A stretch of DNA of 64,000 nt from Isoetes taiwanensis (taxonomy: Eukaryota; Streptophyta; Lycopodiopsida; Isoetales; Isoetaceae), in the NCBI GenBank assembly GCA_021234155.1, contig JAJEKV010000026.1:246001-310000 (forward strand). The letters run 5' to 3'. The notes beneath the pieces were generated by a model, which saw only the letters and a list, made by a program, of their open reading frames with translations, was not told the DNA's origin and made no database searches. Shown piece by piece: positions 23,430 through 35,389 of the stretch; positions within the stretch are counted from its first letter, which is position 1; each line of letters starts with the position of its first letter. The position numbers and the translations under genes are program-made.

Positions 23430-26011
23430 GATGTGCTTATATATGTGCCTTTGTCTCCTTGTTGGTCGAAGTACTTATTAAGTTTTAGACCTTGCTCGTT
23501 GGAGGTTTGAGATGTTTAAATAGTTAGTCTATGGAAATGTTTTATTCTACTTAGTGGGAATGACAAGTTCTGTTGGAGGACCTTACTTGTTGGAGATAAA
23601 AAAGATGTTCATATGAAGTTAGTCATTTCGATATTTGTGCGCTCAACAAGGCCAGAGTATGTAGTTTAGAAATACAAAGGTTCTACATTTTTGTATTTAG
23701 GGACAAGCAGTTTTACTTCTAATTTTAGTTTTATATTCTCAACTGCATTCTAGAACTACATAATATACTTGAAATTATAGACAAACCATAGAAGTCTCAT
23801 CTAATAATTAATAAGACAATATACGACTTGTTGTTTGCATTCATATTTTCTTAGCTAATAGTTTAGAATACACTAGTCCAACAAATTGTAGTTAATTATG
23901 AGGCTAAAGTTTCTCACGATGTTGATTATACCAGAAGAAATATACTTTGGAGTTAAACATTTCTTTTAACAAATCATAGTTCCAGTAGGGCCTCAAAGAT
24001 CATTTTAATTGTAAATTTGAACAATGGATCCTCGTAAGACAAGAACATACAGGCATTTGTGATGAAAAGGACAAAATAGAGGAGTAAAGGAAGTCATATT
24101 TGCAAAAGACTATGAAAGGGCCACAAGCCAGACTCGAATCACGACAAGTAAGTAAAGACCCAATTGATGATAACTGACAAATACAATAGGAACTACTTAG
24201 GACATAGAGTAGCAAGCTTTTACGTTTTATCACCAATTCAAGAAAAGAGGTGGAAGAATATCTGTTGAAGAACAGTCTATTCATAATCATATATGTCTAC
24301 GATGCAGATGAAGGGATAGGTTTCAAAGCATTAAGAGCACGTGTATCACGTGCAACTTTTGTGGTCTTTGAGACGATATCTACAATTTTTTTTTTTAAAT
24401 TTACTATAATATCAACTACATGATTGCTAAGAAGATTTTTCTAGTGTCTCCAAATTTAACATTACTTTTAGACCATTAGCCCTGAGCAGAATCCCCCAAA
24501 GATATCGTTGATCACATTGAGTGGTTGTGAATCACTCAAATACTGACACGGCCATAATAGGCACAAACATTGATAGTACGCACATTACAATGGTAATGTC
24601 AATAGGCAAAGCGCGCTAAGGGTACTTGGTGGTTACTTCACAAGCCTGACTGTGTTGGGCAAACTTTTTGCACCCTATCAGAAAATTTCTTGCTCCTTCT
24701 CAATCTAATCGGATATCTAAAACTTAACCGACTACTTCCTGCTACTATATGTGTTAATCGGAACATTAAGAACTGAAATTTACTTCTTCAAAGATTAGTA
24801 TAGGCAAATGCTATAAGCCCTTTTTTTTTTTTTTTTTTTTTTTTGGCCACAGACCTGCAGTCATGATGCACAATTGGGAGCACAAAACCAAAAAGCCTGT
24901 GTGAATCATCTTGCTGCAGCCCCAGGATTCAGCCCACCATTCCGATATGCTAAGATAAAACACACAATAGAAACCTACAAATTGGGAAAAATCATGTCGA
25001 CCAGTATGAGTATTTTAAATGGAAAGAGAACTGACACACTGGCATTTTGGACGGTCAAACCGAAAGCTGGACGGACGATGTGGATAGTGCTGCGGACTGT
25101 GCCCAACAATGTGTTCAACCTATAGAAGTTGGACAACTGGCAGATGGTAGCTGACAAATACAGTATCAGAAGTTTTTTTCACCATGTAGTTGAGCTTATA
25201 ATTGCAAAGATGACCACAGAGTGGCACATATGATGAAAAGTACAAAAGTGAAATAGGGAATGGAGAAGCAGTGGCACACAACAATGAGATGGACACACTA
25301 GACGACGCAGAGGTGGACACGGTAGAAGCGGCCGGATTGAGGTTACTAAAGTAAGACACGTGGAGAAGGAACCTTCTTGGTTTTGTCAGAGTCTTTGGTC
25401 CATAGGGAAATGCTGAGAGAGAGGGAGGCGAGAATTCGGAGAATAGTCTAATTAAGAAAGGTGCAGGCGAGGAATCCAACAGACAGTAGTCTAATGACAT
25501 ATGTCGAAGAAGGCGCATAGGATTGATGAAGGGCTAGATGTGGGGGCAAGGGGGAAACAAATGGTGGGGATGTTCCACATGCAAGCAAATTGCAAATAAA
25601 AAATGGTCACGTGGGAAAATAAGGAATTGGAAATGTGAAACACGTGGAATAATGCGAAGAACGTGCAATTTGGTCCGAATATGCTCACGAATATTCTGGC
25701 AAGACTTACTATTAATTTTTTGAAAAGCAGCTCTTGAGAGGCAGGGGCGATGGCGATGCATTTTTCACGTGTTTGCGGTAAGATGTAGCTTCCGAGTTGA
25801 ATGAAAACTCCGATCTGTCTATTTCCTTTTACCTATTCAAAGATCTGCCGCATCTCTTCGTCTGTTTCCGGATGGAGTTCTAAGCCGATGCTTAAGCAGT
25901 TTCTTTCTTTCGTTTACCATTTGAAACAGGTTCTTTGGGGTCCGATCTGTTATGAATAGCCATATTTCAAGCAATCTTTAGCGCAAGTTAGCGAGTATCT
26001 TATAGCTTACC
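23430..26011 (+). repeat. Duplicated JAZ upstream region without the gene
   Basis: Aligns by eye with 38200-40432. Anchors include CTCCTTGTTG...GAAGTACT, AATCACGACAAGTAAGTAAAG, GACAACTGGCAGATGG, GGTCCGATCTGTTATGAATAGCCATA and TATAGCTTAC. Similarity stops six bases or so before the JAZ start codon of the other copy; from 26012 the sequence is unrelated, so this copy kept promoter and 5' leader and lost the coding part. Four CACGTG boxes are kept (25357, 25608, 25641, 25766). Confidence 0.8.
24655..25127 (-). mobile_element. 470-bp insertion with T-run, only in the 5' JAZ-upstream copy
   Basis: The two upstream copies match on both sides (TACTTCACAAG / TGCTTCAAAAG on the left, GACAACTGGCAGATGG on the right), but this copy has about 470 extra bases containing a T-run of about 26 at 24821-24844. 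The T-run suggests a minus-strand retroposed sequence; no clean TSD was seen. Confidence 0.45.
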
Positions 26012-28022
26012 TGTGGCTCTGACAGTCGGTTCTGTGCATAGGCTCTCTTCTCAAAGACTTGTATTAGCTCGCGATCTCAGCGTAGTTCTCGCTTTGTTTT
26101 TTGGCTCCCTCGAACTTTCATTTGCTTGCTCAAGTTTTGTCATTGTCATTTCGAGTTTTGTCAAATTTTGTCATTGAGTTAAGTCATTGTCATTTGGTGT
26201 ACAAATTTCGAGGTTTTTGTTGCTCCCAGATTTGGTTGTTTTGCATTGAATGCTTGGGAGTGGCATATTCAATTTGAAGAGTGGCACTTTGGCTTGGCTG
26301 TTGGTTTGATACTTGGTGTGGTACATTTGGAATTTATGTGTTGTACACTTTTGTCTAACGCTTGCTTTATTTTCTAAAGGTAGTGATAGCGCAATCATAT
26401 TCTTATGTTAATCTTAATCTGTTTCAAATTGTCATGTTTGTTGTTAAGGGAACACGCAATCTTATGTAGGAGCTCGACCAACCTTTGATGTAGTCCCTAT
26501 TTATCTTATTGTATTAAAGCTCTTCTCTCGCTTGAAAGTTACCTTTCGTGTTCCTTGTTTTTTTGGGATGTTAAGAATAGGTTCACACTTATCTTTAAAA
26601 CTTAAGTTTATACACCTTACTTGTTATGATTAAATTATCTTGCAGTTCACACCAACCATTACCAACAATTACGTTAAAAATTTAACAGAGCTGATTTGAG
26701 AAAAAGGACATTCACGCTCAAAATGTCAAGTTAGTGACTAGCATAATGGATTTCGTTAATCTAGGTTCCTACATAAGTTGTCAAAAAATGAATAAACAGA
26801 TTTAAAAATGTGATAACACACTGTTGGTTGCCCAAAAATATTACTTCGTCAAGGAGTGATTAAAGAGTGTATCTTGCCATGAAAATGATGCTATCAGTGC
26901 GATAGAATCTTGGTCGATATTGCAAAGGTTAGAATTGGAAGGCCTTTTTTTGCTACTGTCGGAGAGCTCTGTTCTACTCAAAAGAAAAATGTCCAAAGCT
27001 AAGCTAAGTAAGAATCCAGAACTGGAAGCCGCGGGAGATCTAGGTAGAAACTATTGGCAGTTCAAAACCCCAAAACTTCCCCGAATCTAAGCAAAAATGT
27101 GCTAAGATTGAAGCTTGCTCGAACCTAGATTGAATCTTCACAACCCCTAACGTAGATCGACGGCAGCTAAGCCAACTTGTAACGCTGCCTACACAGGTGT
27201 TGAAATGATATGAACCGTCCAAAGCAAGCTTCAAGATCAATCTCCATCGTTGAGGCCAAAATATCGCTAATAGCCTACATCTCAAAGGGTATGGGTAACA
27301 CCACCACCATTAAGTGTGCTCTCAAGGAAGGTTTAATATTTGCACTACAACAATTATAGTTTTTAGGAATTTTTTAAAATTTTAGCAGAATGGAATCATG
27401 TACGAACAACAACTTTCATGGAACTAAATCTGTTAAAATAACCCCCTCCTCCCCTCCCCCTCAAAACAAAAAAAGAAAACAGACCCCCGGGGGAGGGGGC
27501 TAAGTCTAATCGTAGTCTATAACGGAGAGATGTGAGCCCAATTAACTTAAATCTTTTTAATTTAACTGAATTTAACCCTTAGTGTCCCCTTTATAAGAGT
27601 GCTAGAAATCATTAAAGGTAAATTCAAGAAGTATTTGGGTTGCCTTTGTCCCTATGTTTCTGTTGTAGTGACCCTCACGCTTGTTGTCTTATTGTGGTGG
27701 CCTTCATTCCAAGTATTGTATCAAGTGGGTAGGTTGTGGAGGCCCTTGTGTCTTTTGTATGTGCATTGTGGTGGCCCTTGTGCCAAGATATAGTGGCCCT
27801 CGTGCCTTGACAAGCTTGCCTTTAGGGTGTGGGTTTTTTTCAGGTCATATTTTAGTTTATTGCACTTGGTTCAGTTTGGGCATAGATGGCATATTTAATA
27901 AAACATGAACTTATTCAAAACTAATAGATACTAGGATGTCATGATAAGATCATATGTCTTTTTTAACTCTTGTTACTTTTTATAATTTTATCAATTTATC
28001 TTTAAATTAAAAGTAAATATTT
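26012..28022. other. No gene seen
   Basis: Balanced to AT-rich DNA. TTTTGTCATTG phrases recur at 26135-26195. GTGGCCCT(T/C)GTGCC phrases recur at 27770-27800. A G/C-rich patch lies at 27440-27500 (CCCCCGGGGGAGGGGG). None supports a gene. Confidence 0.4.
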
Positions 28023-28025
28023 AAA

Positions 28026-28056
28026 CACACTGACCCCGATTTTTGGTCCACAGTTG
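28026..28056. repeat. Left TIR of the 9.65-kb element
   Basis: Begins CACACTGACCCCGATTTTTG and ends CCACAGTTG. Preceded by AAA. Confidence 0.85.
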
Positions 28057-28059
28057 TTT

Positions 28060-28815
28060 TTTACCTGTACGGAAGTGTTGTTTTATGCCAAAAACAACAC
28101 CAAAATGGCCCCAAAAGTCCACGTGGCCCGTTTATCCGGATTTGCACAAAGAGACAGTGGTTTTTTGGCAAAAAATTCCACGGTGGTTTTTCTGGCACTT
28201 TTTGTTTTTTTGTCAACGTGTCCTTTTTTTTCAGTGTTGTTTTTACTGAACTTTTCCGACGTGTGGTTTTTTTTCTTGACTGTTGTTTTTTTAAGGAGCC
28301 ACGTGTTGTTTTTCCTTAAAATAAGACACGTATATTTAAATATTGCTATACGTGAAAGACTAACTTACAACAATGGTTTTTAAAAAAAAGCACATGTTAT
28401 TTATAAGAGAACGACACGTGTTATTGAAATTTATCTATTGTTTTTAGTGCTATTAAGTATTGTTGTTCTAAAATAAGAACATGTAAAAAAGCATTATATC
28501 TAAAATAAGGACATGTAAAAGAGCATTATAATAACATATAGGAAAAACAAGGTGTTGTTTTTAATTGCCTTTTAGCGAATGAAATATTGACACGTGGCAT
28601 ACTTTTTAAATAAAAAAAATATTTTAACTAATCAAATATCGACACGTGGCATACTTTTTAAACACGTAACCAATGACATATAAATACGTGGCATGCTTTT
28701 TAAATAAAAAGCGTTATTTTAACTAATAAAAAAAGCATTATTTTAGCCAATGAAATATGTAATGCGTGGGCTAAAAAAAAACATTATTTATTTTAACTAG
28801 AATATTGACGTGGCT
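28060..28815. repeat. Left subterminal repeats, ACGTG-rich
   Basis: About 15 words of the type (G)ACACGTGGCA, GACGTGTGG, CCACGTGTTG and GACATGTAAA lie in a T-rich background. A 45-bp unit GACACGTGGCATACTTTTTAAA recurs at about 28590, 28640 and 28680. They share the ACRYGT core with the right end. Confidence 0.75.
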
Positions 28816-30665
28816 ACATAAATTAAAAACTTCATAAATCGTGCTTTTGATTCATCTTATTTATTTCTAAAAGCCTTTCGAATCGAACCCAAACAATTCC
28901 ACAAAGGCATAATAATTTGAAATTGCAATCAAATTCAACCTCACATTTTATTTAAGCAAACTGGTTTACATTTGCTTTAGTTTTGTTTCACTTGAGTTGA
29001 GCAAACTAGTTCATGTTTTCTTTAGCTTTTTTTTTCCAGATAAATGTGCTTCATTTCTAAGATAAGAAATTTCACTGCATTCAAAAAAAGCCTGCTGAGT
29101 TTTCTTAGTAAATTTCAAAAAATAATCACTTTCATAACCCATAAACAATAAGGCATCCCCGATCTCTTTGCTTGGGATCTTGGTTGAGACGAAATAAGAA
29201 AAAGCATATGCGATGTTTATCTCCAAGGCCGGCTTCAAACTCACTGCACCAAAGATCAACTCCTTCCCCAATTAATGAAGATACTTAAAGCGCAAAAAAA
29301 TGCCAAAAATTACACATCCTTCTAAAGGAGCTCTCTGCAAAATAGATAAGGTAATCAGAAAGAATTGAACTCCGAAGGGAAAAAAAAAAGAACAGATAAA
29401 AGAAAGAAAGGATTCACCTGTTATGAAGGAGAGGCATCGAAAAGGGGCCGAAAGAAAAGGCGGCCAAACTCGACCGCACACACCGAAGTTTCTGTGATCT
29501 TTTCCTACAACCACAAAAATGAGTTAGAGGGCTGTAGCAAGCATTTCCGGAAGGAAAAAACAGAGTGACAACCAGCCACCATATTTGTATGAGCGATCGA
29601 ACAAAAGTACAGCCCCAACCCTTCTTTATGTTGTATTACAGAAACAACAAAATGAAAAAACAAAATTCCAGAGTTCATACAATGCTAGGTGCATCACCAG
29701 ACCAACCTCGTTCGAATGCAGTCAACAAGAGGAGCATGTTGTGCCGGTTCTTTCTCCACTGAAGATGATTTCCCATCCTTAGTCGATTCGGCACTTTCTA
29801 GGAGCATTGAATCGAGTCCACCGAACGTAAAACCCTTAGCCTTGTCGGGCCTTTGGCCTGTTTGTATCACATCATCCATCGCAGATGCATTGACAACCGC
29901 TTTTTGCAATCCCATTAAAATGGTAGAGCTCGAAGACCTTCTTGCACATTGAAGATTCATCATCCTTCGGCCCCCGCCTTTCTTGTCAACTTGCGAAGGT
30001 CTTGCCGTAAATCATTCCAAACAATAATGTCTCCTCGCCACAAGCAAGTTGTCTACCATGTCCCCGAGGCATCTTTACATTTGCTTGTGCCAATACTGTG
30101 CGTAACTCCCCGGCTAATAAAGCCACCACCTCCACTCGATCCCCGACCGGTCAAAGGCTCTACGGATGCTTGCTTCTCTGATCTCAAGCTCATTTTCATA
30201 AGTGACATAAACAAAAGTGAGTGCCATCGCCAGAAGATAAGAAACGTTGCAGACCGGGCATGAAAACAGGAAAATTTTAAGCTCTTAGCAGCAAGCTTTT
30301 CCAGCGGCAACAGAGAAGCCGGACAACAAAAAAGAATGAAGCTAAGCACCACCTACCATTACCGTAAGAGAAATAGGCAAGAAGAAAGTGGGCTGGAAAT
30401 CGGGCAGTAAGAGAAATCGGCTATGGTTTATGGTAATCATAAAGCATAGAGCGTAGGAGCAAAAACAAACCCGCGCCATCTCCGTAAGAAAGATGAGCCA
30501 CCACCAAAAAGACGTAAGAAAAATCGCATGAAATGGAAGAGAATCGTCTTTGAAGAGAATCGGTCGAAAAGCACAATAGGGGAGCGGGAAAATGATAGAC
30601 CAATAAGAGCAAAGTACCTGGATCACCATCTGGGCCGTTTATCTCTGCCAAATCCGGACCGTTGT
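28816..30665. other. Element interior, unassigned; minus-strand coding-like traces
   Basis: Minus-strand open stretches 29271-29011 and 29963-29694 have balanced amino-acid composition and could be captured host-gene pieces, but I recognise no domain. CAG|GTGAAT and similar splice-like sites occur. No function is proposed. Confidence 0.25.
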
Positions 30666-32580
30666 TCAACCATTGAATGGGCCATTTTTCTCACATATAT
30701 AATTTATCTTTATTTTTGAACTTATTGTTAAATGTTGAGTTGTCAATGATAAAAATGAATGATTGATTGTTTCATGCTTGAAGCAAAAGCTAGTTGTCAA
30801 TGGAGCAAAAGCTAACATGATTAAGGGGGAAGGTTTGTTTAAATTCGAAAATTCCAATGGTTGTGAATAAGCCCTTTATTGAAGGTATGCATGTGGGATA
30901 ATTCGAATCGGGAACAAGCCGTTTTTCAACGTAATGCCTGTGGGATAAACTCGAGCACTGTTGTTTCCATCTATGGCTGCTAGGATCTTGCCTAAACCGG
31001 CCTGAATGAGCAAATATAAGCAATGTGAGAATGACGATAATGATACACTTGGAACCGTTTGTTTTGTAAAAGCGTTGAAGACAGCCGAAGTGCTTAAGTT
31101 CTCATTTCGAGCCCTTTAGCTCTGATTACCTCAATGGTTTAATGACTATGAATTGCTTCAATGATTAAAGTTTCTATGGGAAGATAATTTAAATCAAAGG
31201 ATTAGGGACCATAACTTGGCTCCTTTGATTTCATAGAAAATTTCTTAACTTTCAGTGTTTCTTGAATACTAGAGAAGTTTGCATTATTGATCAAGGTGTC
31301 TCAAATTTGCTAGAAGGAAATAAGATCTGGTTGACTCTCATTTTCTATCACTTATGATAATTTATGTTCTACTACCTTTGGCGGGCATCTTTCCTTATGG
31401 GTTCTCGCTATGTTCAAGCCATATGGTCATTGCCAACATGGTGGGACACGACCGCTAGCCATCTTCTTAGTTGTATAAGCTCAAGAGTTCCAGTATTTTT
31501 TAATTCTCAATGAGTGCCCGAAAAATTTTGGGGACAACTCATTGAAATTGAAAATCTTCGAGCGAAGATAGTTCTACAATGCAAACCATTCCCTATAGGA
31601 TCTCAAAGCTAATTTGGCATTATGGTATCTATCATTTGGGGCGTGTTTTGATTTTTTGTGGCCATTAGATCATAGCACAATTTGGGGAGTATTCCCTATG
31701 GATCCATATGATCCGGCTCCAAGACAAAGTCAAGATGGGGTCAAACAACCCCACGTTGACCCAATTTGTAAGGGGCAATTAAAAATACAAATCCAATGGT
31801 TATCATCCTCACATCAAGCATACAACACAAGCAAAGATGCAATATAGCAAATTGAACTTCTCACAAAGAACCTTTCTTACCGGTATTTCTTGGAGGAATT
31901 GAACATCTATGTTTCACCGAAAGACGTAAAGAAATACATGCACAACGTAAAACGTAACAACAATCGACAAAGACTAAGTTGTTTCCTCAAATTTTGAACC
32001 AATTCCTTGAGACAAGACAAGTAGCTTATATGTAATGTGTATCGTTTGCATATAAGCCATAGAAAAAAGATGATGCAAGCTCTCTGATTGTCTCCTCTTC
32101 TCAATATTTATCTATGCCATAGTATTCACTATATCAAGATTAAATTTTGCATATCATTTCTTTCAATATCTTTCCTTCTTGCCAGGTTTGCGATTGTAGC
32201 GGAATGTGAGTTGTTCGAGATTATTATATTCGCTAATCGCACTTATAGCTTCAATTGCCTTTCCCTAGCATTCACTTATGACTTCACGTCAATCGGCAAG
32301 TCTACATAGACTACCATTTGATCCAGACTTCTGTTATAGTTATAGTGTCTTAGAAGCCTAACATTAAGAATTGCAGCTCTAGGATGTGCCCAATAATTTC
32401 CACATCATTTCCTCTAGTTCGATAAATATCATTGTTGATACAAGAGTTAACTTCTCAAATAACTGATCCGTGACTTCGAGCTTTTATATTTTGTGTGCCA
32501 AATTTTGAGCCTTAATAAGCAATAGTCTCATCCATCATCCAAATCAAAGGTTATCATATTTCTTGCATAAAGTCCTAGTC
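30666..32580. other. Element interior, no gene seen
   Basis: AT-rich sequence without convincing coding or repeat structure. Confidence 0.35.
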
Positions 32581-32582
32581 AT

Positions 32583-32745
32583 CATGTCCATGTCACCATC
32601 ATCTAGCCATGTCACCTAAAATTTGCCAACATCACCCAATGAAAAGACCAAAGATGGATATCTTTTCATTTTTGGCCTAGTCAAAACTTGACCTTGCTTA
32701 CTTGGCATGCCATGTCACCACTTGGGGGTGCCACCTTGGCATGCT
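32583..32745. repeat. Direct repeat heading minisatellite array 1
   Basis: The sequence from CATGTCACCATCATCTAGCC to CATGTCACCACTTGGGG recurs at 35247-35392, in both places immediately before a 19-bp minisatellite array. The whole header-plus-array module is therefore duplicated. Confidence 0.85.
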
Positions 32746-33285
32746 TGAGCCTAGGTGGCATGCCTGAGCCACCTTGGCATGTTGGAGACTAGATGGCATG
32801 TTGGAGCCTATGTGGCATGTTGGAGCGGCATTGGCATGTTTGAGCCACCTTGGCATGTTTGAGCACATTGGAGCCTAGGTGGCATGTTGTGAGCCACCTT
32901 AGCATGTTGGAGCCTAAGCATGGTGGAGCCCACGTGGCATGTTTGAGCCACCTTGGCATGTTGGAGCCTAGGTGGCACGTTGGAGCCTAGGTGGCATGTT
33001 TGAGCCCAGCTTGGCATGTTTGAGCCACCTGGCATGTTTGAGCCTAGGTGGCATGTTGGAGACACCTTGGCATGTTCGAGCCTAGGTGGCATGTTGGAGC
33101 CTAAGTGAGCCTGCATGGCATGTTTGAGCCTATGTGGCATGTTTGAGCCACCTAGGAATGTTGGAGCCTAGGTGGCATGTTGAAACCCACGTGGCATATT
33201 TGAGCCACCTTGGCAAGTTGAAACATAGGTGGCATGTTGGAGCCTGCGTGGCATGTTTGAGCACGTTGGAGCCCAGGTACTTGGG
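32725..33285. repeat. Minisatellite array 1, 19-bp monomer
   Basis: About 30 monomers (estimate) of GGCATGTTGGAGCCTAGGT alternating with GGCATGTTTGAGCCACCTT, with CCCACGT and CCTGCGT variants. Neighbouring monomers contain AGGTGGC and GCCACCT, so each pair can fold into a stem of about 10 bp with an 8-nt ATGTTTGA loop. Open frames across it (His/Leu/Cys-rich) are artefacts. Confidence 0.95.
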
Positions 33286-33312
33286 AGACGAGCCAAATTT
33301 CGGCAAAGATAC

Positions 33313-33367
33313 CTTTCGGAGACTCCCCTTCACAAGCCCCCTTTCCGCTGAAGGGGAGTCTCGAAAG
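33313..33367. repeat. Perfect 14-bp inverted repeat
   Basis: GAGACTCCCCTTCA (33319-33332) and TGAAGGGGAGTCTC (33349-33362) form a GC-rich hairpin with a 16-nt loop; flanking CTTTC and GAAAG extend it with one bulge. The duplicate near 35170-35200 keeps only the left arm. Confidence 0.85.
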
Positions 33368-33540
33368 CAGCATCTTTGCAGGGGATTTGACCCCATCTCC
33401 GTGCATGGTCCCCGTGAGCATACACAGAGAACTCCATGCAAAGTTTAGGATGTGTTAGTCTCCGCCTTGGCCTTTCGAGATGTAAACCCTACCAAACCCT
33501 AGGGTTTGGTAGGATTTACATTCTGGGGATGCTCCTCTGA

Positions 33541-35160
33541 TCAAGAGGGCCGTGGAACTTGTCCCCTAGGGTAATTTCGGCAGTTCCAGATGACATGGAG
33601 AGGTCGGATCGCCAATCCGGGGCCGCCTCCATGCCCCAAAATCAAAAACGTGGTCTAAACCCCCGCCGTACAGGCCAACGGTGGCCATCCCAATCAAAAA
33701 TCGAGGGTCTAAAGCTCGCCCGAAAATACCGGGGATTTTCCTGTACGCTCGCGGCTACTTGGCAAGCCAGCTGGCTAAAAATCAGGATTTTTCCCCGCCC
33801 CATGCATTAATTATGAATTTCCGGAGCATAAACACAAAAAAAAACACAGATAAAAATCCGGGTCTCGAAAAAAGGTGAAATCTTGGCAGGATATGCAACA
33901 TGACGCCGCACACGCAAGAGAAAAAAAAAAACAATAGAAGCACAAGCAGAGGCATGAGACGAAGCCCGAGCCAACCCCTTTCGGAGGCCACCGGGCCGGT
34001 GAACGCCCCATCGAAAGGGTGGAGCTAGCTTTTCTTCTCCGTGGTCACACGATACCACCTAGCAGTCCTAGTGCTTCTATTGTCACTTCAATCTTCTACC
34101 GTGGCCTCGTGGTGAACCCCAAGTATCTTGTTCTTGCAGGCTAATCCAAGTCAGGAGGATGGGCTGGACCCCACTCGGGAACCAAGAACTGGCTCGCCAA
34201 TGGACCGGGAACATCCCCATTACCTAGGGGGACCAAGTTTCGTGGGGCGAAGACCACCCCTCTCCAAGAAACGCCAAAGTAGGTCGTTTACTACACACTT
34301 GTAGTCAATTGGCATGGAGGTGGATGCTGAATACCTCCTAGTGAGGGGTAAGTGATTGATCCCCTGGGAAAACTCGCCGTGGAACTTGTCCCCTAGGGTA
34401 ATTTCGCCGTTCGGACGACTACAGGTCGGATCGCCAATCGGGGCCTCCTCCATGCCCCAAAATCAAAAAACGTGATCTAAACCTTGTCGGGGCCAGCGGT
34501 GGCCATCCCAATCAAAAATCGAGGGTCTAAAACTCATCCGGAAATACCGGGGATTTTCCTATACTCGGGCCACTTGACAAGCCAGCTGGCTGAAAACCAG
34601 GATTTTTCCCTGCCCCATGCATTAATTATGAATTTCCGGAGCATAAACACAAAGAAAAGCACGTGATAAAAATTCGGGTCTCGAAAAAGGTGAAATCTTG
34701 ATGTGGGGATGACGACAGACACGCTAAGAGAAAATGCACCGGCAATAGAAGCACAAGCAGAGGCATGAGACGAAGCCCGAGCCAACCCCTTAGGAGACCA
34801 CCGGATTGAACGCCCTACTAGGTAGTGGAGCTAGCTTTGCTTCTCCGTGGTCACATGTATACCACCTAGCAGTCCTAATCTTGCTATTCTCACTTCAATC
34901 TTCTACCGGGGCCTCGTGGTGAACCCCAAGTATCTTGTTCTCGCAGGCTAGTCCAATTTGGGGGCGAGGGCGGGCCGACCCCCACTTGGCAAGCCGGTGG
35001 CTGAAACCAGGATTTTTCCCCGCCCCATGCATTAATTATGAATTTCCTGAGCATAAACACAAAGAAAAGCACGGATAAAAATCCGGTCTCAAAAAAGGTG
35101 AAATCTTGGCGGGATGTGCAAAGATGACGCACGATAATGCTAAGAGAGAAAATGCACCAA
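33541..35160. repeat. About 830-bp imperfect direct repeats between the arrays
   Basis: CCGTGGAACTTGTCCCCTAG opens copy 1 (33550) and copy 2 (34378). Both run through CATTAATTATGAATTTCCGG and TCTACCG(T/G)GGCCTCGTGGTGAA. A partial third copy starts at about 34985 with the GCCCCATGCATTAATTATG part. No gene is recognised. Confidence 0.75.
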
Positions 35161-35389
35161 AGATATATACCTTTCTGAGACTCCCCTTCACAAGAAAGGG
35201 GCCGCCGTCGAGGTGCTCGCAGGTGTTCGCAAAGACATCCAAGGTCCATGTCACCATCATCTAGCCATGTCACCTAAAAATTTGCCAACATCACCCATCG
35301 AAAAGACCAAAGATGGACATCTTTGGTTTTTTGGCCTAGTCAAAACTTGACCTTGCTTACTTGGCATGCCATGTCACCACTTGGGGTGC

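Noticed and set aside
28590-28810. ACGTG words near 28600 as a stress-responsive promoter
   Set aside because: No gene lies beside them and they form a repeat series matched at the other end of the TIR element, so subterminal repeats fit better.
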